Part shown: positions 1 to 6,852 of the stretch, piece after piece
How the letters are laid out: the number at the start of each line of letters is the position of its first letter
Numbering within the stretch: the stretch's first letter is position 1
Assembly: GCA_910588365.1 (NCBI GenBank)
Contig: CAJUQS010000096.1
Span: 1 to 18,736, forward strand
Origin: an uncultured Oscillospiraceae bacterium
GTDB taxonomy: Bacteria > Bacillota > Clostridia > Oscillospirales > Oscillospiraceae
Direction: 5' to 3'
Length of the DNA: 18,736 nucleotides
Made by a program: the position numbers and the translations under genes
Notes under the pieces: generated by a model
What the model was told of the DNA's origin: nothing
The model's database searches: none
The model's input: only the letters and a program-made list of their open reading frames with translations

Positions 1-659
1 ATCTTCAAGTAGCTGATAAAGGAATAGATGATACTGCGCTGTTCCCGGGCGCTGCGGAGCAGGAAGTTGACCGGAACCACCTCGATCAGCTTGACATAGC
101 GGTGGTCTCTGGTGTAGATAATGCCGTTGGCGACCTTCTCAATGGGGATGTAGTCTGCCAGAGGGTTGAGGGGCCGTACCTTTTCCTCCGGGTCCAGGAA
201 GGTCTTGAACTGGTTGACCTTGCGCTCCTTCAGATCGACCTGGAACCGGCTGCGGCTTTTCAGCTGGGCTTCGTCCTCTCCGGTATCGGGAGCAGACTTT
301 TTGCCCCGCGACCAGGTGGGGAGCATGGACAGCTCTTTGCCGTCCCTCCCCCTCGCCGGGGCGTCCTGTGACAGCACGCGGCGGTTGCGCAGATAGCTGA
401 AGAAAAGCAGGATGAAGCCGGACAGACTGCTTCCTCCGACTCCAATCAAGGCCAGGAGGACAAGGGGCAGGGCTGTCAGGCACAAAATGATGATCCGGGC
501 AGTCAGGGAGAGGCCCAGGCTCATAACCGGCAGGCCGACAGCGGCGCCCAGGATGCCGGCCTCAATGACGTTCCGGGTCTTGAACATTCCGCCCATCAAG
601 GTGCCGCCCTCAATAAAATTGGGTGGGATCAGGTAGCTGTCCCGCTGTTCGTGTTCCAT
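1..659 (-). CDS. PrgI-like domain fused to VirB4-type conjugation ATPase (N-terminal part)
   Basis: Energises the type IV secretion channel at the inner face of the membrane. The frame is open for 219 codons to the window edge, so only the N-terminus is present. The start ATG at 659 has AAGGAG eight bases upstream and lies 12 bases after the preceding gene. Residues 1-20 read MEHEQRDSYLIPPNFIEGGT. Two hydrophobic segments follow, about 32-52 and 54-86, as in PrgI-type membrane anchors. A charged linker (about 95-135) leads into sequence resembling VirB4 N-termini (about 136-219, including DYIPIEKVANGIIYTRDHRY). Walker motifs would lie off the left edge. A separate PrgI gene is commoner, so the fusion is notable. 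The VirB4 assignment rests on gene order plus the N-terminal pattern. Confidence 0.75.
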   Translation of the reverse strand, partial: MEHEQRDSYLIPPNFIEGGTLMGGMFKTRNVIEAGILGAAVGLPVMSLGLSLTARIIILCLTALPLVLLALIGVGGSSLSGFILLFFSYLRNRRVLSQDAPARGRDGKELSMLPTWSRGKKSAPDTGEDEAQLKSRSRFQVDLKERKVNQFKTFLDPEEKVRPLNPLADYIPIEKVANGIIYTRDHRYVKLIEVVPVNFLLRSAREQRSIIYSFISYLK

Positions 660-671
660 ACAATTCGCTCC

Positions 672-2330
672 TTACATACGGTCTTTCCGCTTCGGCGGGG
701 TGGGGAGCCGCTTGACGATCTCCTTCTGGTAGTCGATCTCGCCGTCCGGGGCCTTGAAGGGGGTCTTGACCACCGTATCAACGGCGTGCTGTTTGTACCA
801 TGCCGCCCCATCCGCGGAAAATACCTTCTGATAATCCCCCTCCGGCCTGGAATATTGGTCCACATGGTACATGGCGAACTCAATTCCCTGGGGATGTTCC
901 GGGGTCACTTCCCGGCCGGTGATGCGTCCGCCGCCAATCTCCACCTGGGAGAAGGATACTTTTTCGGCGGCACTTGCCCCCAGTGCGGTGTGGCCCATGT
1001 AGGACTGGAGGGACTGAGCGGCCAGATCTCCGGTGATGGAGCCGGTGGAGCGCATATCGCCCCGGGCCACCATGCCAATCACATCATTAGCGAACTGACC
1101 GCCGGATTGCAGGGAATGAGAGAAAACCGCACCACCCAGCGTAGGCATACGGACAGGGAACATGTTGTGTGTGCTGCGATGGACGTTTTCCACGCTTCGG
1201 GTATGGTTGACCGTATGGCTCTCACTGATGCTGTCACCCCCGCCGCCCTGCCGGACAGTCTCCGAATGGGCCTTTTCGCTGGAGCTGTGGACAACCTGCT
1301 CACCGCCGGTCTGGATAACGCCGTCCTGCCGCAATACGCTGTCAGTCTGGCCCTCCGTCTGAATGACGCTGGAGGATTGGACTTCACCGCCGGCAAGGAC
1401 CGTCTCTTCCTGCGGCACAGCCGGGGTGGGCGGGATTCCAACGTCTGGAGCTGAGATATTATCCGCTGGTGTAACCATATCCGCAGGAGCAGATGTCACA
1501 GGCGGAATATCGGTCCCAGTCAGAATAATTCCGTTTTCCTGGGGAGGAGGCCCGGAGGAAATACCGCTGTCAACAGGCGCAGGCCCCACAGGAACCGCGT
1601 TGCCGGCAGGCGGAGCGCCGCCTCCTGTTTGAATCGGCGCGGCAGGCGGAGTGTCGTTCCCGGTGAGGATGATACCTTCCTGCTGTAATGCGCTGTCGCT
1701 TCTGGCTGTGCTGTCGGTATGGGAAACAGCGTCCATGTGGACAATGCCGCCGGAATGAACCGTGCTGTCGGTGTGGGCCTCCGAAGCGGACATTCTTTCG
1801 CTGGCGGTATGTACGGCAGCCGCCCCCTGCTTCTGGGCCGTGTGGACAGCGGAGGTCTGGGTGGTGGCGGTTTTGACCGCGCTGTTGGTGATGTGCCGGC
1901 CAGCCATGCCAATCAAGCCGCCCTTGAAGAATCCGGCAGGCCCGGCAGAGCTGGAATTGCCGCTGGAAGAACCGCCCGATGCGGAAGCCCCAGAGCCGCG
2001 CCGTCCACCGCCAAGGATTCGGCCCGCGCCTCCGGTCGCCATTGTGACAGCCCGGAATGTTACCATGGCGTCGGCCAGCATAGAACCTCCAGTACGGCCC
2101 ACGTTGACACCCAGGCTTGCCATGAAGCTGTCGATCTTCTGCGAAACCTTCAAAAAGGCCACCGCACAAAGGAACCAGATCAGGACATTCCCGGTGACAG
2201 CCTCCTTGCTGGATGCCGCCACCGCAGCCTCTACCTCACTTTCATCAAGGGCAAAGGCCGGTACGCACAGGGACGAAAGTACCAGCACCGCCAGCAGCAC
2301 AAATTTCAAGATTTTTTTGGATCTTCTCAT
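672..2330 (-). CDS. Large Ser/Gly/His/Pro-rich ICE transfer protein with signal peptide
   Basis: Predicted 552 residues. I chose the ATG at 2330 because AGGAGG lies four bases upstream and it starts right after the channel gene; the longer open frame runs into that gene. A signal peptide covers residues 1-27 (cleavage after PAFA-like VPAFA), a hydrophobic segment 46-61, then a conserved-looking stretch 62-105. Residues about 108-380 are low complexity: a Gly/Ser run, His-Thr/Ser-Ala alternations (160-210), and two copies of GIILTGxDxPPx at 219-230 and 267-278. The C-terminal 90 residues (from about 455) look folded again and end KRKDRM. Position between VirB6-like and VirB4-like genes suggests a structural part of the transfer channel. 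No enzymatic motif is visible, and the function is unknown to me. Confidence 0.75.
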   Translation of the reverse strand: MRRSKKILKFVLLAVLVLSSLCVPAFALDESEVEAAVAASSKEAVTGNVLIWFLCAVAFLKVSQKIDSFMASLGVNVGRTGGSMLADAMVTFRAVTMATGGAGRILGGGRRGSGASASGGSSSGNSSSAGPAGFFKGGLIGMAGRHITNSAVKTATTQTSAVHTAQKQGAAAVHTASERMSASEAHTDSTVHSGGIVHMDAVSHTDSTARSDSALQQEGIILTGNDTPPAAPIQTGGGAPPAGNAVPVGPAPVDSGISSGPPPQENGIILTGTDIPPVTSAPADMVTPADNISAPDVGIPPTPAVPQEETVLAGGEVQSSSVIQTEGQTDSVLRQDGVIQTGGEQVVHSSSEKAHSETVRQGGGGDSISESHTVNHTRSVENVHRSTHNMFPVRMPTLGGAVFSHSLQSGGQFANDVIGMVARGDMRSTGSITGDLAAQSLQSYMGHTALGASAAEKVSFSQVEIGGGRITGREVTPEHPQGIEFAMYHVDQYSRPEGDYQKVFSADGAAWYKQHAVDTVVKTPFKAPDGEIDYQKEIVKRLPTPPKRKDRM

Positions 2331-2338
2331 AAAGCCTC

Positions 2339-3049
2339 CTAAAATGACAGCGGGTTGGCAATGAATGTCCCCACCATGCTGGTGAACAGCCGCAGACACC
2401 ATGCGTTCATCAGGAGCAGAAATACCTGCCCCCCGAACATCCGGCACCAGCTTTTGAAGATGCTGGATGTAGCCTGGGACGCGCCCATAGCAAAGGCCAC
2501 CGGCGCTGTGTAGACCAGAACACCCAGCAGCACATACCGCTCCGCCGCCTCAAACAGCAGCTTCAGGTAGTTCCAGGCCAGCACAAGCACCAGGATCAAG
2601 ACGATCAATGTCACCGCTCCATTGGCGCAGACGCCGATGATGGTGAGCAGAACCGAATTGAAACTGGCAAAGTCCAGACTTGGGAGTGTGGATGTCAATA
2701 TCCAGTCGTAGGGCGTCCCACCGATAGTCAGCACCATATCAACGATGGAATCCGCATAGTAGGCAAGGCCGATGAACAGGATGGCCCGGATGGTCAGCTT
2801 AACGGGGTCTTCCGCCTCCGCTCCCACGCCCAGGCCGTAGTTCTTGAACAGGTTCCACACCCAGATCAATAAAATCAGCCCGATTGCCAGAGCCACAAAG
2901 ACGTTATACATTGTCTCCGCCGCCGGGAAGTAGCGCAGGAACACAGCCATATCGCAGCCCAGAGCGCCCAAAACTGATGTGTTGATCAAGTCCAGGCCGT
3001 GCATGACTTGTTCCGCGATCCATGCTACAATGCCGTCTAAAATGCCCAT
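2339..3049 (-). CDS. VirB6/TrbL-like conjugal transfer channel protein
   Basis: Predicted 236-residue polytopic membrane protein, probably part of the inner-membrane channel of the ICE type IV secretion system. An amphipathic N-terminus (residues 1-25) is followed by hydrophobic segments at about 47-66, 87-108, 132-160, 171-190 and 207-228, typical of VirB6/TrbL relatives. Loops hold acidic patches (GAEAEDP at 76-82). It starts six bases after the pilin stop with no strong Shine-Dalgarno, which suggests translational coupling, and ends eight bases before the next start. I recall CD1112-type family members being somewhat longer, but the frame looks complete. Assignment rests on topology and operon position, not on a catalytic motif. 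Confidence 0.75.
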   Translation of the reverse strand: MGILDGIVAWIAEQVMHGLDLINTSVLGALGCDMAVFLRYFPAAETMYNVFVALAIGLILLIWVWNLFKNYGLGVGAEAEDPVKLTIRAILFIGLAYYADSIVDMVLTIGGTPYDWILTSTLPSLDFASFNSVLLTIIGVCANGAVTLIVLILVLVLAWNYLKLLFEAAERYVLLGVLVYTAPVAFAMGASQATSSIFKSWCRMFGGQVFLLLMNAWCLRLFTSMVGTFIANPLSF

Positions 3050-3055
3050 GGGCGG

Positions 3056-3439
3056 TTACGGCGCTGTCCACTGTCCGCCGGAGAAGAAGGGCGTGACGTA
3101 GCTCATGATGAATCCCAGAGAGTTCAAAATGATCCAGGTGATGACGATGCGCTTCAGCCACGCCCGGGATTCGTCCACCGTCCGGCCGGAGCGGGAAAAG
3201 TTCATCATCAGCAGCGCAACGGCGGCCGTCACGATGGCGGCGATGGTGGAAATGGCGAGGATCTGGGTGTAGACGTCCTTCATGACCTCGCTGGCCTTTG
3301 TCCAGATCGTGTCGGCCGCAAAAGCCGGTTGACAGAGCAGCGTGGGCGTGCAGACACCCAGATAGGCCATGAACGCGCCGCGTCCAGGGTCAAACCTGCG
3401 CCGGGGAGTGTGCGGGGATGGCGTTTTGTCTTGTTTCAA
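3056..3439 (-). CDS. VirB2/TrbC-like conjugative pilin
   Basis: First gene of the transfer operon, 127 residues. The start is a TTG at 3437-3439 supported by a consensus AGGAGG (3447-3452) seven bases upstream; the next Met is at residue 24, inside the signal sequence. Residues 1-41 form a long signal peptide with basic n-region and AFA cleavage site, and the mature protein has two hydrophobic helices at about 59-80 and 97-116 separated by a short polar, basic loop (SRSGRTVDESR). This two-helix layout is that of VirB2/TrbC pilins. The gene lies directly behind a leader with terminator-like hairpins, so expression is probably controlled by readthrough. Confidence 0.75.
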   Translation of the reverse strand: MKQDKTPSPHTPRRRFDPGRGAFMAYLGVCTPTLLCQPAFAADTIWTKASEVMKDVYTQILAISTIAAIVTAAVALLMMNFSRSGRTVDESRAWLKRIVITWIILNSLGFIMSYVTPFFSGGQWTAP

Positions 3440-3473
3440 TGGAAAACCTCCTTTTTTCGTTGGCTTCTGTCCT

Positions 3474-3511
3474 GAAAAAGAGGCAGCACCCGAGACTTCG
3501 GATGCTGCCTC
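3474..3511 (-). terminator. Terminator-like hairpin 2 directly before the pilin gene
   Basis: Nine-bp arms (3480-3488 with 3503-3511) are continued, after one mismatch, by a CCGA/TCGG inner stem with a four-base loop. On the minus strand the hairpin is followed by a T-run. It ends about 20 bases before the AGGAGG of the pilin gene. Confidence 0.7.
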
Positions 3512-3530
3512 AACCGCCGCAGACGGGCAA

Positions 3531-3552
3531 AGAAAAAGACGCTCTCAGCGTC
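3531..3552 (-). terminator. Terminator-like hairpin 1 in transfer-operon leader
   Basis: GACGCT and AGCGTC arms (3538-3543 and 3547-3552) with a three-base loop. On the minus strand they are followed by TTTTTCTTT. Confidence 0.6.
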
Positions 3553-3665
3553 CCTCTGCGGCTGTTTTCAGTTTTGCTTACAGTTTTGAGCATACTTATT
3601 TTAACATATAAGGATTTACGCTTCAATAGCAAAACCATGCCAATATCGCGCCAAAACTGTGCCAA

Positions 3666-4205
3666 TTACCTGCCACTCGCCTCTGCGGGGAAAAATTGCT
3701 CCAAAACCTGCAAGCTGTCCTGCGCCGTATAGCCCCACAGGACAGAACACAGCGCCTCAATCGCCTCTTTCCGGCGGCGGTAGTAGGTGCGGAAGCTGAT
3801 GTCGTGGATGTGGGGGCGCAGCTGATCAATGATCTCCTCCACATTTTTGAGCTGCTGGGGGGACAGATAGGTGTAGTGCAGAAGCCAGTAGTACGCCTCC
3901 CCGTTCTTGTGCCGGGTGCGGAGCAGATCGACCGCGTTCTGCACCAGCGTCAGCATTTTGTGGCTGCGCTCAATGCACCGGGCCTGATGCTCAATGTCCG
4001 TGCCGCTCAAATCCGCACCGGCCAGATAGATGGACTCCAGGAAGTCCTCAATGCTGGTATCATACTCGATCTGAAACTGCGTCCTGACCTGCTGGACGGA
4101 CAGCTCCAGGCTCCAGACCACATCCCGGTACTTTTTGAGCAGCTTCCAGGTGTTGTGGTAACGGGGGTCCTCCGTCACCTTGCGCTCAACCTTTTTCCTT
4201 GCCAT
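3666..4205 (-). CDS. Sigma/ArpU-like DNA-binding regulator of the ICE
   Basis: Predicted 179 residues. The start ATG at 4205 has AAAGGAG nine bases upstream, and the gene follows the 4221-5360 stop by 15 bases, so the two form an operon. The basic N-terminus (MARKKVERKV) precedes a mostly helical protein. Its C-terminal part, about residues 115-165, reads LSPQQLKNVEEIIDQL, then ISFRTYYRRRKEAIEAL and LWG. This resembles the sigma region 4-like end of ArpU/RinA-type phage late-gene regulators. I infer a transcriptional activator of the downstream transfer operon; it lies immediately upstream of the attenuated leader. An unclassified ICE protein is the alternative. Confidence 0.5.
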   Translation of the reverse strand: MARKKVERKVTEDPRYHNTWKLLKKYRDVVWSLELSVQQVRTQFQIEYDTSIEDFLESIYLAGADLSGTDIEHQARCIERSHKMLTLVQNAVDLLRTRHKNGEAYYWLLHYTYLSPQQLKNVEEIIDQLRPHIHDISFRTYYRRRKEAIEALCSVLWGYTAQDSLQVLEQFFPAEASGR

Positions 4206-4220
4206 TGTGGAATACTCCTT

Positions 4221-5360
4221 TCAAAAGTTTGTTGATATTGGGGTCATGGTAAGTTCAAAGCTGTAAATCGGATGATTGTTTCCACATTGGATCACCATAC
4301 CGATTCCGAGAACATTCGATTTTTCGCCGCTCCTCTTAACTGCTTCCGTGCAGTCGCCGGATAAGGGATATAACTTAACAATGGATTTGGGGCAGTTAAA
4401 GCAGGAAATCCCTTGCGTCTCAAGGACTTGCGCCACTTTTCGGATAATGTGCTCCACCTGCGATTTTGAAACGCTAATGAGCTGGTCTGAAACGCAGACC
4501 TTGGGATCGTCCGGGATGCTTTCCGCCGCGTCCGTGTCCTCCGGGATATGGAGCTTAATATTCAGGGACATGGCAACCTCGTCCTTGTCCACCATTACAT
4601 CAGACACCTGGAACATGGTGGACAGATAGCTGTTCAGATAGATTACGCTGCCGGTGCGGCCTGGGAAGGACATGAGCGTAAGGTAATCCAGGTCAGCCAG
4701 CTTTTTCAGCAGCCGTCCAACCGTGGAACGGGAGAGGCCCCACCGCTGGGCCAAATCGGAGTAATTCAACAGCGGATTGCCTGTGCCGTTGCGGAGATAA
4801 ACCACTGGGCCAACCTCAGAGCCAAGCACCTGGCTGTCCTTATAGATGGCGGAGAGCCACAGATCCAGCACAACGTCCATCTCCGACGCCTTGCCATAGC
4901 TGATCAATTCCGTGGCGACGGCGATGGGCATAAAGAAAAAGCCGCTTTCCTTTTGACAGGGGCAGTTATAGTCCAGCACAGTGTTATGCTTACGCCAACC
5001 CTTGATGCTATACTTGACCAGGCGGCCATGCCCCAGCTGGGTAAAGGTAATAAGCTGCCGGTCCTGGAGGGCCTTCAGGATGGACAGGGCCTTGTGCTGG
5101 AACCGGACGCGAAAACAAGCCGTCAGCTCACTGACCCGGCAGACCCACTCGCCGGGGTAAACAGTATAAGTGATGCCATCCAGCCGGCGGTACGAGGTTC
5201 GGAAATTGGCGTAGGAGCAGAGGACGGTATAATAAAAAAGACCGGAGCCTCCGTTGGTTCGGATGCTCCGGTCAGCGATCAGGGTTTGGACAAATTCTCG
5301 GTAGATGCGGCAGCGTGGGTAGTCCACGACTTGTTTGATTTCAAGCTGATAGTCTGACAT
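4221..5360 (-). CDS. Winged-helix ICE protein, possible regulator or replication initiator
   Basis: Predicted 379 residues. AAGGAG (5369-5374 on the plus strand as CTCCTT) is eight bases from the ATG at 5360 but only two from the upstream TTG at 5366, so I chose the ATG. Two DNA-binding-like regions are visible. The first is N-terminal, about 20-130 (PGEWVCRVSELTACFRVRF then LKALQDRQLITFTQLGHGRL). The second is a clear winged helix at about 190-245, with LLNYSDLAQRWGLSRSTVGR then LLKKLADLDYLT and a wing GRTGSVIYL. The C-terminal third contains a CFNCPKS cysteine pair. It is the element-proximal gene at the attachment end and probably the first gene of its operon. Plasmid-type initiators also have paired winged helices, so replication initiation cannot be excluded. 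Confidence 0.5.
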   Translation of the reverse strand: MSDYQLEIKQVVDYPRCRIYREFVQTLIADRSIRTNGGSGLFYYTVLCSYANFRTSYRRLDGITYTVYPGEWVCRVSELTACFRVRFQHKALSILKALQDRQLITFTQLGHGRLVKYSIKGWRKHNTVLDYNCPCQKESGFFFMPIAVATELISYGKASEMDVVLDLWLSAIYKDSQVLGSEVGPVVYLRNGTGNPLLNYSDLAQRWGLSRSTVGRLLKKLADLDYLTLMSFPGRTGSVIYLNSYLSTMFQVSDVMVDKDEVAMSLNIKLHIPEDTDAAESIPDDPKVCVSDQLISVSKSQVEHIIRKVAQVLETQGISCFNCPKSIVKLYPLSGDCTEAVKRSGEKSNVLGIGMVIQCGNNHPIYSFELTMTPISTNF

Positions 5361-5611
5361 ATACAATTCTCCTTGCAGTCACTTGCTTGATAAAATCTAT
5401 CAGGTCCTGATTTTCATTACTTGCGGGGGTGCAGCAATAAGCTGCACCCCCGCCATATTTGCCACCTCTTTCTGTTATGTATTAGACGTACTCTGCCCCG
5501 GAAGCAAAATGTCTATACCGGCGAAATTAGCCGTTGAACGCCTGCGCTTGACGTTCCGCCCTGTTTTCCTGGTCAACGGAATTTAGGGTAGGCACCAGAA
5601 AGCCTTGCAAA
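5361..5611. other. Non-coding end of the ICE
   Basis: About 250 bases without a supported gene. It holds the ribosome binding site of the winged-helix gene, a perfect palindrome (5423-5453), and a weak minus-strand promoter candidate: TTGCTT (5502-5507), 17 bases, TAATAC (5479-5484). A 7-bp inverted pair (CCGTTGA at 5531-5537, TCAACGG at 5573-5579) could be a recombinase or excisionase site. All of this is inferred from position. Confidence 0.35.
5423..5453. repeat. Perfect 13-bp inverted repeat near the ICE end
   Basis: GCGGGGGTGCAGC and its exact complement are separated by AATAA. No T-run follows on either strand, so it is not an ordinary intrinsic terminator. It lies 63 bases upstream of the winged-helix gene start and could be an operator, a replication or excision structure, or a readthrough block. 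Confidence 0.7.
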
Positions 5612-6553
5612 TCAAGGGTTTCCTGTGTTGTCCCTATTATAACTCACTACCATTCCCTGCACGATGCCGCCGGTCCGCTCAATCAGCTCCCGGTCCGTCA
5701 CCTGAATCAGCAGGTTCTGCACCTCCGATCCCTCCAGCACCCGGACAATCTCGATGGCGTACTCCTCCACGCCGTCGCCGCTGACGTTGGCCAGAATCGC
5801 CGCCGGACCGGAGCGGACCTCGCCGGGGGCCGCCACAGGCACCGCCGCGCTCCCCGCGAAGTCACAGCGCTCCATGGTGCCGAAGACGCCCCGGTCCGTG
5901 TTGGCGTATAGCTTCCCCATGTCGCTTGTCAGATCGAAGTTTCCCTTCAGCTCCCCGGGGTTTCCCGCGCTGCCCCGCTTCACCGCCTTCACCGAGGCGT
6001 CCATCACCGCGCCGTCCCCCAGGGGCATCAGCATCCCGGTGTCGATGTCGGTGATGCCGTGGCCCAGGGCGCCGAAGGTGCCGGTGGCCGGGTCGTAGAA
6101 GGTGACGGTGCCGATGCCGGCCATGCTGTCCCGGATCCACGCCCCCAGCCGGTAGGTGCCGTCCTCGCCCAGCACGGGCTCCGCCGCCAGCGTCAGCTCC
6201 TCCCCGTCCCGGGACACGCTCAGCTCCACCTTGCCGCCGCACTGGAGCAGAGAGGCGAACTGCTCCGAGCTCTCCACGGATCTGCCGTTGGCCTCCTCAA
6301 TGACATCCCCCACCCGCAGTCCGCAGTCGGCCCCGGGCGTGGACACGCCTCCGGGGGCGTCCACCTCCGCCAGGCCGATGACCACCACGCCCTCGGCGAA
6401 GAGCTTGATGCCGATGGTGTGGCCCACCGGAATCAGGCGCTCCGCCTCCAGGGCGGCGGCCCGGGCCGTCTGCCCCGCGCCCAGCAGGGAGGAGGCGCAC
6501 AGCAGGCCGCTAAGAAAAAAAGCCAGCCGGCGCCGCCGTTTCTGTCCAATCAT
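5612..6553 (-). pseudogene. spoIVB: SpoIVB serine protease interrupted at its catalytic serine codon
   Basis: SpoIVB is the forespore-made protease that triggers pro-sigma-K processing. Numbered from the ATG at 6553 (GTG codons at 6562 and 6565 are alternative starts), the protein shows a signal/anchor segment (about 10-30), the LIPVGHTIGIKLFAEGV motif (40-56), a PDZ-like domain (about 65-125) and the catalytic His in GALGHGITDIDTG (His165). The Asp comes in QVTDRELIERTGG (Asp287). In Bacillus subtilis the triad is H236, D363, S378; the Asp-to-Ser spacing of 15 places serine at residue 302 here, which is Val. Met301 is the last family residue and 12 foreign codons follow. About 110 C-terminal residues are missing compared with the usual 420 or so. 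As it stands the product cannot be an active protease. Confidence 0.85.
5641..5660. other. ICE-chromosome junction (attachment site) within spoIVB
   Basis: Read on the minus strand, the SpoIVB frame gives GGIVQGM up to the ATG codon at 5651-5653, then VVSYNRDNTGNP and a stop. SpoIVB proteins continue MSGSPI at this point (family knowledge). The join is therefore at or within a few bases of 5650/5651. The exact core cannot be fixed without the other end of the element. Confidence 0.75.
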
Positions 6554-6711
6554 CCATATCACCACCCCTTTCCAAAAATTTGCCGTCGAATTTTGCAGAC
6601 AGCGACTATTACTTTGTGTTTTTCGATGCAGAATACTCTCTGACGCGATTTCTAAAATGCGGCGGCTTTGTCATGGAGTAATCTGCCAGCTCTCGAAAAA
6701 ACCGCAAAAAA

Positions 6712-6745
6712 ACAAACACCGCAGGCAAAAGTCTGTGGTGTTTGT
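6712..6745 (-). terminator. Bidirectional terminator after the xanthine dehydrogenase gene
   Basis: ACAAACACCGCAG pairs with CTGTGGTGTTTGT (13 bp, one G-U) around an eight-base loop. The minus strand continues with TTTTTTT and the plus strand with CAATTTTTTATT. It ends the leftward dehydrogenase transcript and insulates spoIVB. Confidence 0.8.
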
Positions 6746-6793
6746 CAATTTTTTATTGGGGCTTGTTTGAAAACTGGCGGAATGCCCCGGCCC

Positions 6794-6840
6794 CATTCAA
6801 ATTCTTTTTTGATTCTTTTTTCTTTTAAGAAAAAAGAATG
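6794..6840 (-). repeat. A/T-rich 45-bp repeat, copy B (inverted)
   Basis: On the minus strand it begins CATTCTTTTTTCTTAAAAGA and continues AAAAAGAATCAAAAAAGAA. It matches the plus-strand copy at 9435-9478 at most positions. It contains a nearly uninterrupted 13-bp palindrome (6812-6824 with 6827-6839). Confidence 0.65.
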
Positions 6841-6852
6841 GCTGCCTTCGCT

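Larger units (their letters stand above)
3440..3665 (-). promoter_or_regulatory. Leader of the transfer operon: promoter plus tandem terminator hairpins
   Basis: Read on the minus strand, TTGAAG (3621-3626), a 17-base spacer and TAAAAT (3598-3603) make a plausible sigma-A promoter. The transcript would begin near 3591 and run about 150 nt to the pilin start. It carries two hairpins each followed by a U-run (entered separately). An outer 8-bp pairing (3516-3523 with 3555-3562) encloses the first hairpin and its U-run, so alternative structures are possible. No promoter room exists between the second hairpin and the pilin ribosome binding site, so transfer genes need readthrough. Attenuation is an inference. 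Confidence 0.55.
1..5650 (-). mobile_element. Right end of an integrative conjugative element (ICE) inserted in spoIVB
   Basis: Six consecutive minus-strand genes form a conjugation module: two DNA-binding-like proteins, a VirB2-like pilin, a VirB6/TrbL-like polytopic protein, a large low-complexity transfer protein and a PrgI-VirB4 ATPase. This order resembles the type IV secretion block of Clostridia ICEs annotated with CD1107-CD1115 type families (family knowledge). The right boundary is inferred at about 5650, where the spoIVB reading frame stops matching its family. The integrase, relaxase, coupling protein and the other end lie outside the window, so element type and recombinase class cannot be stated. 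Confidence 0.85.

Noticed and set aside
651..1454. Plus-strand frame of 267 codons
   Set aside because: Antisense shadow of the Ser/His/Pro-rich ICE protein, with no supported start or motif.
5383..5586. Plus-strand frame of 67 codons in the ICE end
   Set aside because: It runs through the perfect palindrome at 5423-5453, has no good ribosome binding site and no recognisable pattern.
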